Source: Anaerolineae bacterium
GTDB taxonomy: Bacteria > Chloroflexota > Anaerolineae > Aggregatilineales > Phototrophicaceae
Length of the DNA: 64,000 nucleotides
Direction: 5' to 3'
Assembly: GCA_025055175.1 (NCBI GenBank)
Contig: JANWYT010000031.1
Span: 1-64,000, forward strand
Shown here: one piece after another, positions 26,831 through 35,043 of the stretch
Numbering within the stretch: position 1 is the stretch's first letter
How the letters are laid out: every line of letters starts with the position of its first letter
Notes under the pieces: generated by a model
Seen by the model: only the letters and a program-made list of their open reading frames with translations
Database searches by the model: none
Told to the model about the DNA's origin: nothing
Translations under genes and position numbers: made by a program

Positions 26831-26859
26831 ACTATAGCAAAAGGGCCGAATCGTGTCAA
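26831..26859 (-). promoter_or_regulatory. Promoter of tRNA-Asn
   Basis: A perfect TTGACA (26859-26854) and TATAGT (26836-26831) with a 17-nt spacer, ending 12 nt before the mature tRNA 5' end. The strongest promoter match in the window. Confidence 0.85.
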
Positions 26860-27002
26860 GAGTCGCGGGTTGGCTCAGCTTAAAGTGACAGCTTTGGACA
26901 AAGCGAAGCTAAACTGGTGGCGCGGAGCTGTTTGTTGGCATGGGGCAGGGTCGCCAATCTCCGCTCTGCACAAGTCGCTACGATGTCGATGTCGAGGAGC
27001 GC

Positions 27003-27533
27003 TCAGCTCTTGTAGCGCTCTGGCATGGGTTCGCTGTGGCGCATGACCACGCGAAAGCCGCGCTTTTCGTAGTTGGACAGAGCATGTGGGCCGTCTAGGT
27101 TGCAGGTATGCACCCACACACGCTGCACGCCAGGCACACTCCAAGCCTGTTCCAAGCCATAGCTCAGCAAGTGCTTGCCCAGGCCATGGCCCTGATACTC
27201 AGCGAACAAGCCAAAATAAGCGACTTCAACGTCGTGGCCTTGCACGTCCAGCTCTATGTAGCCAGCGGGCTGACCATCGACTAGCAGCACGTAGATGAGG
27301 GCGCGTTCCAGCGCGGCGCGCAGCTCATGGCGCGGCATGATGAGCCGGTCCCGCCAGCGTAACTCCCAACCCACGCCCTTGTACAGCTTCAGATAAAAAT
27401 CAACGTCGATCGCCTGCAACCGCACGATCTGTACTTCCGGCCCAAGATTGTTCAAGAAGGCAGGGCGGAACTGCTCACGATTAGTCATCTCTAGGGTGGT
27501 AGTGATGAGCGTGTCGGGCGTCGCTTGAGACAT
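27003..27533 (-). CDS. GNAT-family N-acetyltransferase
   Basis: A 176-residue acetyltransferase. The acetyl-CoA site is visible as YFGLFAEYQGHGLGKHLLSYGL, whose Q-x-x-G-x-G core is the pyrophosphate-binding motif A. The C-terminal NYEKRGFRV is the usual motif B. The acceptor is unknown. It is transcribed divergently from the acyl-CoA dehydrogenase gene with about 150 nt between them. Confidence 0.88.
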   Translation of the reverse strand: MSQATPDTLITTTLEMTNREQFRPAFLNNLGPEVQIVRLQAIDVDFYLKLYKGVGWELRWRDRLIMPRHELRAALERALIYVLLVDGQPAGYIELDVQGHDVEVAYFGLFAEYQGHGLGKHLLSYGLEQAWSVPGVQRVWVHTCNLDGPHALSNYEKRGFRVVMRHSEPMPERYKS

Positions 27534-27682
27534 GATGTTGATCCTATTGCCTGAAGCAGATGAGTAGCATATGATGAGGCTAACAAACGATCATCAGCGA
27601 GGGCATGGCATAAGCTGACGAAGAATGACGCCGATCACTAGCAATTGTTGACAAAAGAACCACGAGAGAAGGGCTTTGGACG

Positions 27683-28909
27683 ATGGACTTTGAGATGAAC
27701 GACGAACATCTGCAAGCACAAAAGATGGTGCGCGATTTTTGCCAGCGCGAAGTGATGCCCGTCATCCGCGAATGGGATCGCAAGCAAGAGATGAACCCCT
27801 GGTTTCTGCCGCGCATGGCTGAATTGGGTATCTTGGGGATCAGCATTCCCGTGCGCTATGGCGGCCAGGGCTACGACTATGTGACGCTGGGGCTGGTTTG
27901 CGAAGAATTGGAGCGGGCCGATACGCATCTGCGCGTGGTCATGTCCGTCCATCACAGCCTGAACAGCCAAGCCATCCTGCAATGGGGGACAGAGGAGCAA
28001 AAACAGCGCTTCCTCGTGCCGCAGGCGCGCGGCGAGAGATACGCTGCCTTCGGCCTGACCGAGCCGAGCGTAGGCAGCGACGTGGTGAACATGAACAGCA
28101 CAGCTCGCCGCGTCGGCGACACCTACATCCTCAACGGCGAGAAGATGTGGATCAGCCTGGCGACGAAGGCTCATCACTTCTTGATCGTCGCCAAGACCGC
28201 CCCCGACAAGGGCCACGAAGGTATGAGCGCCTTCATCGTCACTCGCGACATGCCTGGCGTGACGACGGGCGACATTCATGGCAAGCTAGGCGTGCGCGCC
28301 GGCAGCACCGGCTGGATCAAGATGGAAGACGTGGAAGTGCCGCTGACCAATCGCCTGGGCGAGGAAGGTGAAGGCTTCAAAATCGCCATGTCCTGCCTAG
28401 ACAACGGGCGCTACACGGTCGGGGCTGGAGCAACAGGCCTCATCCGTGCCTGCCTAGAAGAGAGCGTCAAGTATGCCCAAGAGCGCACGACTTTCGGCAA
28501 GCCCATCGCCGAACACCAGCTCATCAAGCAAAAGATTGCCTACATGCGTCTGTGGTACGAAAATGCCCGTCTGCAAATGCTGCGCGTAGGCTGGATGAAG
28601 AATCAGGGTCGGCGCAACACTCGCGAGACCAGCCTGTTCAAGTGGTACGCCACCGATATGAGCGTGCAAGCGGCATTGGAAGCCGTGCAGATTCATGGCG
28701 CGTACGGCTTCAGCGATGAGTACCCGGTGGAACGCTACCTGCGCAATAGCAAAGGCGCGGTCATCTACGAAGGCACGAGCGAGATTCATCAGCTCATGCA
28801 GGCCGATTATGAATTCGGCTATCGCAAGGATAAGCCGCTGCGCTGCGAAATGCCCGCCTACAGCGCCGAATATTTCCAGGAAGTGCCGCAAATGGCCGCA
28901 GGAGATTAG
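27683..28909 (+). CDS. Acyl-CoA dehydrogenase
   Basis: A 408-residue flavoenzyme that introduces an alpha-beta double bond into acyl-CoA and passes electrons to ETF. It shows [12 protein letters not shown] for FAD binding, the FAD/subunit contact [12 protein letters not shown], the [18 protein letters not shown]-type helix, and the catalytic Glu in [10 protein letters not shown]. Length is slightly above a normal short-/medium-chain enzyme; chain-length preference cannot be read. The ETF genes (37987-39797) and an acyl-CoA ligase are in the same window but not in the same operon. Confidence 0.93.
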   Translation: MDFEMNDEHLQAQKMVRDFCQREVMPVIREWDRKQEMNPWFLPRMAELGILGISIPVRYGGQGYDYVTLGLVCEELERADTHLRVVMSVHHSLNSQAILQWGTEEQKQRFLVPQARGERYAAFGLTEPSVGSDVVNMNSTARRVGDTYILNGEKMWISLATKAHHFLIVAKTAPDKGHEGMSAFIVTRDMPGVTTGDIHGKLGVRAGSTGWIKMEDVEVPLTNRLGEEGEGFKIAMSCLDNGRYTVGAGATGLIRACLEESVKYAQERTTFGKPIAEHQLIKQKIAYMRLWYENARLQMLRVGWMKNQGRRNTRETSLFKWYATDMSVQAALEAVQIHGAYGFSDEYPVERYLRNSKGAVIYEGTSEIHQLMQADYEFGYRKDKPLRCEMPAYSAEYFQEVPQMAAGD

Positions 28910-28923
28910 CCCCGCGCTGAAGG

Positions 28924-28940
28924 GCGGCAGGCTGTGCCGC
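28924..28940 (+). terminator. Hairpin after the acyl-CoA dehydrogenase gene
   Basis: GCGGCA (28924-28929) / TGCCGC (28935-28940) with a 5-nt loop, 14 nt after the stop codon. No U-run. Confidence 0.4.
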
Positions 28941-28956
28941 TCCTCAGTAGTATGTC

Positions 28957-29305
28957 TCAGCGCCGACGCAGGCGCACTAGTTCGCTGTCCTGTCCCAGGC
29001 CATAATCCGCTGACGATGCTTCCAAGCGTTCGCGCAGGCGCACTGGGTCTTTATCGCTGAGCTGATCGAGCAAACGCGAGGTGCGGCCGTCGCGTTTGGC
29101 TTCGGTGGCCTGCTCTGCGCTGCTGCTCTCGTCGAATGCCCAGATGGCAGTCGTACTAGCTACTGCCCCCAGGCATAAAATCGTCCCCAGTGATGATATG
29201 TCCTACTTCCAAGCTAACCTAGCTGGTTGTACACAGCATGGCGACCTTGACCACGCTCATCATGCCCCATATGAAACGCGTGATGCGAAAGCGTTCACCG
29301 GTCAT
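28957..29305 (-). pseudogene. Disrupted small membrane-protein gene
   Basis: Two coding-like pieces lie on the minus strand in different frames. The 5' piece starts with ATG at 29305 (MTGERFRITRFIWGMMSVVK) and stops at 29219 after 28 codons. The 3' piece is open from 29202 to the TGA at 28957 but has no ATG, GTG or TTG in frame; it reads ...GAVASTTAIWAFDESSSAEQ and then a charged tail ending SELVRLRRR. Joined, they would make a roughly 95-100-residue protein with one or two membrane helices. The junction (about 29172-29235) contains stop codons and a frame shift of one, so the gene appears broken. Not assigned to a family. Confidence 0.45.
29247..29275 (+). promoter_or_regulatory. Candidate promoter of a short orphan transcript
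   Basis: TTGACC (29247-29252), a 17-nt spacer, and TATGAA (29270-29275). It points at a non-coding stretch that ends in a strong terminator at 29361-29416. Confidence 0.35.
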
Positions 29306-29416
29306 TGTTTTTTTGTCTCTCTGGTTTAAGTGCCGAGTTTAGCGCTGCCTATGCGTACTAGCGCCCCCTGAGGTTACTGGAACGGGCCAATTTGCCCAAA
29401 AAGGGGCGCGTTTTTT
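29282..29416 (+). ncRNA. Candidate small RNA
   Basis: A possible transcript of about 135 nt between the promoter-like pair at 29247-29275 and the terminator at 29361-29416. Neither strand holds a supported complete gene here, and the next promoter, for the ATP-grasp gene, lies beyond the terminator. The 5' end would overlap the broken minus-strand gene. I recognise no RNA family, so this is an inference from signals only. Confidence 0.3.
29361..29416 (+). terminator. Rho-independent terminator with U-run
   Basis: An outer stem GCGCCCC (29361-29367) / GGGGCGC (29403-29409) encloses a second small hairpin GGGC/GCCC, and is followed by six T residues (29411-29416). It is the clearest intrinsic terminator in the window, yet the nearest upstream plus-strand gene ends 450 nt away. 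Confidence 0.65.
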
Positions 29417-29447
29417 CATGGGCATCGACGATTGCCGACGGTGTGCT

Positions 29448-29476
29448 TTGTGAGTATAGTCTTCTGCACTTATAGT
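29448..29476 (+). promoter_or_regulatory. Promoter of the ATP-grasp/protease/esterase cassette
   Basis: TTGTGA (29448-29453), a 17-nt spacer, and TATAGT (29471-29476), predicting a start of transcription near 29483, about 20 nt before the ATG at 29504. It excludes the longer frame starting with TTG at 29432. Confidence 0.6.
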
Positions 29477-29503
29477 CCCTTTTCTTGGCGAAAGTTGAGC
29501 CTT

Positions 29504-30715
29504 ATGCCTCAGCGAACGATTCTTTTCTTATCCAGCACGCATAAAGGCGACGTCATGCTGCGCAGCGCCAAAGCGGCGGGTTGCCGCGTCCTGCTTATGA
29601 CCGACGAGACGCAGCGTCACGAAGCCTGGCCCTACGACGCCATCGACGAATTCATCGTGACGCCCACCTTCCTGCGCTATCAGGATGTCATCAACACCGT
29701 GACGTGGATGGCTCGCGGCCAGCGTATCGACCTCATCATCCCCCTAGACGAGTTTGAGATAGAACTGTGCGCCATCCTACGCGAACACATGCGCCTGCCT
29801 GGCATGGGCGTCAGCCTCATGCGCCACTTCCGCGACAAGTTGACCATGCGCGAACTGACGCAGCGCGCGGGTATTCCCGTGCCGCGCTTCGCCCACATCC
29901 TCAACTACGACGCCTTGCGCGACTACATGGGCAGCGTCCCCCCGCCCTGGATGCTCAAGCCGCGTATGGACGCGGGTTCTATGGGGATTCGCAAGCTGCA
30001 CGATAGCGAGCAGGTGTGGCGCACCCTGGATGCGCTGGGCGATCAGCAGTCCTACTACCTGCTAGAAGAATTCCTGCCCGGCGCTGTCCTGCACGTCGAC
30101 TCGGTGGTGCAGGACGGCCAGATCATCTTCGCCAGCGCGCAGCAGTATGGCGCGCCGCCCTTTGATACTTATCACAGCGGGGGCGTCTTCGACACCACCA
30201 TGCTCAACCGCGATGATCCGCGCTATCCTGCTCTGCTGGACATGAATCAGCGCGTCATCCGCGCTCTGGGTTTGGCCAACGGCGTCGCTCACGCCGAATT
30301 CATCCAGGCCCAGCGCGACGACCAACTTTACTTCCTGGAGGTTGCCGCGCGCGTCGGCGGCGCGTATATCTCCGACATGCTGGATTACGCCACTGGCGTC
30401 AACCCCTGGCGCGAATGGTTTGGCTTGGAGATGAGCCAGCTTGAGGGTCAGCCCTATCAACTCCCTGTGCCGCGCACCGACTACGGCGCTGTCGTCCTCA
30501 CCCTGGCCCGTGATGCCGCGCCAGACACCAGCCACTACACCGATCCTGAGATTGTCTGCCGCATCGACAAGCCCTTCCACGCTGGCTTTGTGCTGGTCTC
30601 GCCCGATCACGCGCGCCTGGTGGGCTTGGTAGCCCAGTACAAAGAACGCATGGCCCGCGATTTTACGGCCGTTGCGCCAGGCAAAGGCGTACAGCGCACT
30701 GGCCTCGCTCGGTAA
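29504..30715 (+). CDS. ATP-grasp ligase (first of cassette)
   Basis: A 403-residue ATP-grasp enzyme, expected to activate a carboxylate as acyl phosphate and join it to an amine or thiol. The N-terminal pre-ATP-grasp region (TILFLSSTHKGD) precedes the ATP-binding part with PPPWMLKPRMDAGSMGI, whose Lys and small-residue loop bind ATP, LLEEFLPGAVLHVDSV, and the metal site region LYFLEVAARVGGAY. The fold resembles the L-amino-acid ligase/carbamoyl-phosphate synthase-like group. Substrates are unknown. The ATG at 29504 is used on promoter position and N-terminal alignment. It heads a run of five plus-strand genes. Confidence 0.85.
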   Translation: MPQRTILFLSSTHKGDVMLRSAKAAGCRVLLMTDETQRHEAWPYDAIDEFIVTPTFLRYQDVINTVTWMARGQRIDLIIPLDEFEIELCAILREHMRLPGMGVSLMRHFRDKLTMRELTQRAGIPVPRFAHILNYDALRDYMGSVPPPWMLKPRMDAGSMGIRKLHDSEQVWRTLDALGDQQSYYLLEEFLPGAVLHVDSVVQDGQIIFASAQQYGAPPFDTYHSGGVFDTTMLNRDDPRYPALLDMNQRVIRALGLANGVAHAEFIQAQRDDQLYFLEVAARVGGAYISDMLDYATGVNPWREWFGLEMSQLEGQPYQLPVPRTDYGAVVLTLARDAAPDTSHYTDPEIVCRIDKPFHAGFVLVSPDHARLVGLVAQYKERMARDFTAVAPGKGVQRTGLAR

Positions 30716-30763
30716 TATAATGAATGGGTCCACACATTCATGACCAAGCTGAGGCCCTTCTGT

Positions 30764-31915
30764 ATGCCCCGTTTCAAATTCGTCTCCAACTATCCGCATT
30801 ACGCCGAAGATCACGTGACTCTGCTGCCCACGCCTACGCGCGTCCAGGCCCTGCCTGATTACTGCGGGCGGGGGGTGAACATCGCCTTTGTAGACAGCGG
30901 CTTCTCGCGTCACCCGGACATTGCCGATAGGATTATCGTCCACGCCGACGCCTCCACACGTCACATCATCGAACAACCCACCGTGATGGACATCTCTCCG
31001 CTGAGCTGGCATGGTCAGATGACCAGCGTCATCTGCGCCGGCGATGGGCGCGTCTCTGGGGGGCATTTTCGCGGGATTGCCTACGAAGCACGCCTGATCC
31101 TGGTCAAGGTCAGCACGCCGCAGGGCGCCATCAAAGAAGCGGACATCTTGCGCGGTTTGCGTTGGCTTTACGATACGCGCCGCCGCTACAAGCCCCACAT
31201 CGTCAACGTATCGGTTGGCGGGGACGAGGTGAGCCACGATCCACACCATCCGCTGCACACGGCGGTGCGCAAGCTGGTGAATGCAGGCATTGTCGTCATC
31301 ATCGCGGCGGGCAACAGTGGCCACTCTTTCATCGTGCCGCCAGCCAGCGCACCAGAAGCGCTCACCATCGGTGGCTACAACGATCACAACAGCTTGGATC
31401 GCCGCCAATGGTCGCTCTACCATCATAACTACGCCTGCGCTTACGATGGCACGCCCAAGCCAGAACTGATTGCGCCGGCTTCGCTCATCGCTTCGCCACT
31501 GCTGCCCGACTCAGCGACGGCGCGCGAAATTGGCGTGTTGGCCCAACTGCTGCACGTGCGCGGACGCGAGACCATCAAGCGCATTGTCCAGGAGCATCAC
31601 GAAGTGCTGGGCGTGGCTGAGGACGCCGTCATGGACGCCGAAATGCTCAATTACCTCCAGGGACGCATTTATCACCATAAAGTGATTGACGCTCAGCACC
31701 AGCACGTCGATGGCTCGTCAGTCGCCGCTCCCATCGTCGCTTCGGTCGTCGCACAAATGTTAGAGGCCAATCCGTGCCTGACGCCATCGCAGGTGCGCCA
31801 AATTCTGCTGGACACTGCTCAGCCCCTGCCCAATGTCCCTGAAGCCATGCAAGGGGCGGGATGCCTGAACGCCGCCGAAGCAGTCATTGCGGCTCGTGAT
31901 TTGGTCATTGCGTAA
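30764..31915 (+). CDS. Subtilisin-like (S8) serine protease without signal peptide
   Basis: A 383-residue S8-family peptidase. The catalytic triad is Asp44 (IAFVDSGFSRHPD), His83 (SWHGQMTSVICAG) and Ser319 (DGSSVAAPIVAS), with oxyanion Asn184 in AAGNSG. The serine block reads GSS in place of the usual GTS. A region of about 75 residues between the conserved PELIAPA and the serine block is helical and not usual for the family. There is no signal peptide and no obvious propeptide, so it may act inside the cell. The ATG at 30764 has GAGG about 10 nt upstream; an ATG at 30740 is possible. A TATAAT at 30716-30721 could give an internal promoter but lacks a -35 box. Confidence 0.88.
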   Translation: MPRFKFVSNYPHYAEDHVTLLPTPTRVQALPDYCGRGVNIAFVDSGFSRHPDIADRIIVHADASTRHIIEQPTVMDISPLSWHGQMTSVICAGDGRVSGGHFRGIAYEARLILVKVSTPQGAIKEADILRGLRWLYDTRRRYKPHIVNVSVGGDEVSHDPHHPLHTAVRKLVNAGIVVIIAAGNSGHSFIVPPASAPEALTIGGYNDHNSLDRRQWSLYHHNYACAYDGTPKPELIAPASLIASPLLPDSATAREIGVLAQLLHVRGRETIKRIVQEHHEVLGVAEDAVMDAEMLNYLQGRIYHHKVIDAQHQHVDGSSVAAPIVASVVAQMLEANPCLTPSQVRQILLDTAQPLPNVPEAMQGAGCLNAAEAVIAARDLVIA

Positions 31916-31954
31916 TGCTAGCTATCCTTCCGATACCAAGAGGTCGAATCGATC

Positions 31955-32674
31955 ATGCACCGTGAATTTCATCGCTGGTACAGCCCCTCGCTGCGACGTT
32001 CGATGGAGCTGCTGATCTTTGGGCATGGTGGAGCGCGCGTCATCATCTTCCCCACGTCCAAGGGGCGCTTCTACGAATGGGAAGACCGCGGCATGGTGGC
32101 TTCGCTCGGCCACCACCTCAGCAACGGTTGGCTTCAGCTCTACTGCGTAGACAGCGTAGACAGCGAGAGTTGGTACAACTGGCGGTCGCACCCCGGCGCG
32201 CGCGCCTACCGTCACCACCAGTATATGGATTACGTGCGCAACGAAGTCGTGCCATTGAGTGAACACAAGAACCGCAATCCCTTCCTGATGACGATGGGAG
32301 CGTCCTTCGGCGCGTTCCATGCCATGTCGTTTGCGGTGCGCTACCCAGACAAAGTAGATCGCGTGCTGGCCTTCAGCGGGCTGTTCGACATTCGCGGCTT
32401 CACAGACGGCTACAGCGACGCTTACGTGTATCAATACAACCCAATGGAGTGTATTCCGCGGGAATGGGATCCCAACCGCCTAGCCCAACTGCGTCACATG
32501 GACATCATCATGGCCACCGGACGCGATGACCGCCTCATCTCTAGTGCGCGCGCCATGTCCGCCGTCTTCTGGAGCAAGGGCATCGGCAATGCCCTGCGCG
32601 AATGGGATGGCTGGTCGCACGATTGGCCCTATTGGACGAAGATGATGCACATGTACATCAATGGTCACGATTGA
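31955..32674 (+). CDS. Esterase-like alpha/beta hydrolase
   Basis: A 239-residue cytoplasmic alpha/beta hydrolase. The nucleophile elbow is GASFG with Ser117, preceded by NPFLMTM as the strand. Asp191 or Asp192 in GRDD and His222 in WSHDWPYW are the probable rest of the triad. The layout resembles the esterase D/Fes-like group (PF00756). AGAGG lies about 12 nt before the ATG. It sits 39 nt after the protease and 20 nt before the second ATP-grasp gene; in such neighbourhoods it may release or hydrolyse an ester or peptide-like product. The substrate is unknown. Confidence 0.83.
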   Translation: MHREFHRWYSPSLRRSMELLIFGHGGARVIIFPTSKGRFYEWEDRGMVASLGHHLSNGWLQLYCVDSVDSESWYNWRSHPGARAYRHHQYMDYVRNEVVPLSEHKNRNPFLMTMGASFGAFHAMSFAVRYPDKVDRVLAFSGLFDIRGFTDGYSDAYVYQYNPMECIPREWDPNRLAQLRHMDIIMATGRDDRLISSARAMSAVFWSKGIGNALREWDGWSHDWPYWTKMMHMYINGHD

Positions 32675-32694
32675 TTGCTGAGAGGAAAGCCACC

Positions 32695-33654
32695 ATGCCC
32701 AGCCCCAAAACTCCCCTGAAGATTGGCCTGTTCGTCGGTCGTGAGTGGTCATGGCCGCCAGCCTTCATCGAAGAAGTCAACCGCCGCAGCGACAAGACGG
32801 GCGTGGTGGCTGAATACATGAAAGTCGGCGGCACGCTGATGAACGAAGCGGTCGAATACCGCGTCATCATCGACCGCATCTCGCATGAAGTGCCGTACTA
32901 TCGCTCTTTTTTGAAGAACGCCGCCCTGCAAGGCGTGAAGGTGGTCAACGATCCGTTCATGTGGACGGCAGACGATAAGTTCTTCGGCGCATCGCTCATC
33001 ACCAAGCTGGGGCTGGCTTCACCGCGCACGGTGGTACTGCCCAACAAGGATTATGTACCAGGCATTGTGCCGACGGAGAGCCTGCGCAACCTCAAGTATC
33101 CGCTGGATTGGCAGGGCCTGGTCGAAGCTGTCGGTGGCTTTCCGCTGGTGCTGAAAGATGCACACGGCGGCGGTTGGCGCGATGTTTACGTCTGCCGTTC
33201 GATGGACGAATTGCTGTACCACTACAACCGCAGCGGCCTATTGACGATGATTATCCAGGAATTCATCGAATGGCAAGACTATGCCCGCTGCATGGGCCTG
33301 GCTCAAAAAGAAGTGCGCGTCATGCGTTACGACCCGAAGGCGCGCTACTATGCCCCAGAACACGGTTTCAGCGCCGAGATGGCCGAACGCCTGCGCCAAG
33401 AGACGCTCACCATCTGCCGCGCCCTCGGCTACGACATGAACACCTGTGAATTTGCCATCCGCGACGGCGTACCCTACGCCATCGACTTCATGAATCCAGC
33501 GCCAGACATGGATATTAATTCGCTGGGGCGCGGGCATTTCGATTGGATGGTCACCAAGATGGCCGACACAATGATCGCCCTAGCCAAATCCAAAGACGCC
33601 ACCCGCACGCGCTACGAATGGGGCAAGCAGGCCCAAAAGGCCGAAAAATCCTAG
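32695..33654 (+). CDS. ATP-grasp ligase (second of cassette)
   Basis: A 319-residue ATP-grasp protein of the RimK/D-Ala-D-Ala-ligase-like type. After a pre-ATP-grasp region (IGLFVGREWSWPPAFIEEVN) come FPLVLKDAHGGGWRDVYV, the ATP-contacting Lys and glycine loop, MIIQEFIEWQDYARCMG, and EFAIRDGVPYAIDFMNPAPD, which supplies the acidic residue and Asn that bind magnesium. The ATG at 32695 has a strong AGAGGA site; a frame extending 31 codons upstream overlaps the esterase gene and is rejected. Its partner substrates cannot be deduced. Confidence 0.85.
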   Translation: MPSPKTPLKIGLFVGREWSWPPAFIEEVNRRSDKTGVVAEYMKVGGTLMNEAVEYRVIIDRISHEVPYYRSFLKNAALQGVKVVNDPFMWTADDKFFGASLITKLGLASPRTVVLPNKDYVPGIVPTESLRNLKYPLDWQGLVEAVGGFPLVLKDAHGGGWRDVYVCRSMDELLYHYNRSGLLTMIIQEFIEWQDYARCMGLAQKEVRVMRYDPKARYYAPEHGFSAEMAERLRQETLTICRALGYDMNTCEFAIRDGVPYAIDFMNPAPDMDINSLGRGHFDWMVTKMADTMIALAKSKDATRTRYEWGKQAQKAEKS

Positions 33655-33693
33655 TCCGTTTTTGAAATTTAGTGTTTTGCAAGGAGCTATACC

Positions 33694-35040
33694 ATGCCAC
33701 GTCCAGCCATCGACTACTACCATTCGCTGTTGACGCCCGAACTTGCCGAAGAGACTGACGCGCTCATGCGCAAGCTGCTCAAAGAGCGTGGCCTGTACTT
33801 TGGGGATCGGCCTCTGTGCGTGGTGCTGCGCCCACATTTCTACCTAGAAGCGCATTGGACGTGGATGAAGGCGCGTCTGGACATCCTGCTGAGCGCATTT
33901 CGGCTGGCTCATGAGGCGTGCATGGCCAACGCCGAGCTACGCGCTGAGCTGATGATGGAAGACTACGAAGAAGCTCTGCTGCCCTATGATCAGCCTAGGA
34001 TCCCTCCCTGGTCAACCTCGCGCCTAGATACCTTCTATATTGCTGACAAGGGCGTGCTGAAGTGCGTCGAATATAACGCCGAGACGCCAGCGGGCATGGG
34101 CTACGCCGACGTACTCAACGAAGTCTTCAGTCAGCTTGAACCCATGAAGCGCTTTGCAGAGCGCTACCACGTGCGCTATATGCACACGCTGGGCCGCCTG
34201 AAGGACGCTATCCTGGCAGTCTACCGTGCCTGGGGTGGGACAAGTGAGCCGCAGATCGGCATTGTGGACTGGAGCGAAGTGCCGACGCTCAACGAGCATG
34301 AGATTACGCGCGCCTACTTCGAACGTCAGGGGCTGAAGGCACGCTTGGCCGATCCACGCTTGCTAGAATACCGCGATGGTCATTTGTGGGCTGAAGACTT
34401 CCGCATCGACATGATCTACAAGCGCGTCTTGTTCAGCGAATTAGTCCACCGTATGGGCCAAGACAACGCCATCTTGCGCGCTTATCGGGATGGAGCAGTC
34501 TTCATCACCAACAGCATCAGCGCCAAGCTGCTGGCCAAGAAGGCCAGCTTGGCCTTCTTGAGCGATGAGGCGCACGAGGGGATGTTCAACAAGCAGCAGC
34601 TCAAGGCCATCGACGATCACATCCCCTGGACGCGCGTAGTGAAGGAGCGCAAGACGCTCTATGGCGGCAGGACGATTGATTTGCTGCCCTTCCTGGCAGA
34701 TAATCGCGAGCATTTCGTCCTCAAGCCCAACGACGAGTACGGCGGCTCTGGCGTGGTGCTAGGCTGGGAGTGTTCCCAAGAAGGCTGGGAAGCGGCTTTA
34801 CACCAGGCCACGCTCAGGCCATACGTCGTGCAGGAGCGCGTTGATCTAGTCGAAAAGCCCTTCCCCTCGTGGATTGCTGGCGCGCTGGACATCAGCCCGC
34901 GCTACGTCGATGCCGATCCCTATGGCTTCGGCGGCGACTCAGTGGAAGCTTGCATGACGCGCCTCTCGTCCTTGTCGCTGCTCAACGTGACTGCCGGCGG
35001 CGGTTCTATCGTGCCGACGGTGTTGATTGAGCCAATCTAG
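33694..35040 (+). CDS. Circularly permuted ATP-grasp protein
   Basis: A 448-residue protein of the circularly permuted ATP-grasp/glutathionylspermidine-synthase-like superfamily. Diagnostic blocks are LKCVEYNAETPAGMGYADV (acidic and Asn metal ligands placed before the ATP loop because of the permutation), FRIDMIYKRVLFSEL, and HFVLKPNDEYGGSGVVLG with the ATP-binding Lys and glycine loop, then YVVQERVD. Related enzymes form amide bonds. AAGGAG precedes the ATG. It closes the five-gene cassette and ends 3 nt before the stop of the convergent J-domain gene. Confidence 0.87.
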   Translation: MPRPAIDYYHSLLTPELAEETDALMRKLLKERGLYFGDRPLCVVLRPHFYLEAHWTWMKARLDILLSAFRLAHEACMANAELRAELMMEDYEEALLPYDQPRIPPWSTSRLDTFYIADKGVLKCVEYNAETPAGMGYADVLNEVFSQLEPMKRFAERYHVRYMHTLGRLKDAILAVYRAWGGTSEPQIGIVDWSEVPTLNEHEITRAYFERQGLKARLADPRLLEYRDGHLWAEDFRIDMIYKRVLFSELVHRMGQDNAILRAYRDGAVFITNSISAKLLAKKASLAFLSDEAHEGMFNKQQLKAIDDHIPWTRVVKERKTLYGGRTIDLLPFLADNREHFVLKPNDEYGGSGVVLGWECSQEGWEAALHQATLRPYVVQERVDLVEKPFPSWIAGALDISPRYVDADPYGFGGDSVEACMTRLSSLSLLNVTAGGGSIVPTVLIEPI

Positions 35041-35043
35041 GCT

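Noticed and set aside
30062-31426. A 454-codon minus-strand open frame
   Set aside because: It is antisense to the first ATP-grasp and the S8 protease genes, both with clear motifs, has no family features and spans two real genes; a by-product of GC-rich codon use.
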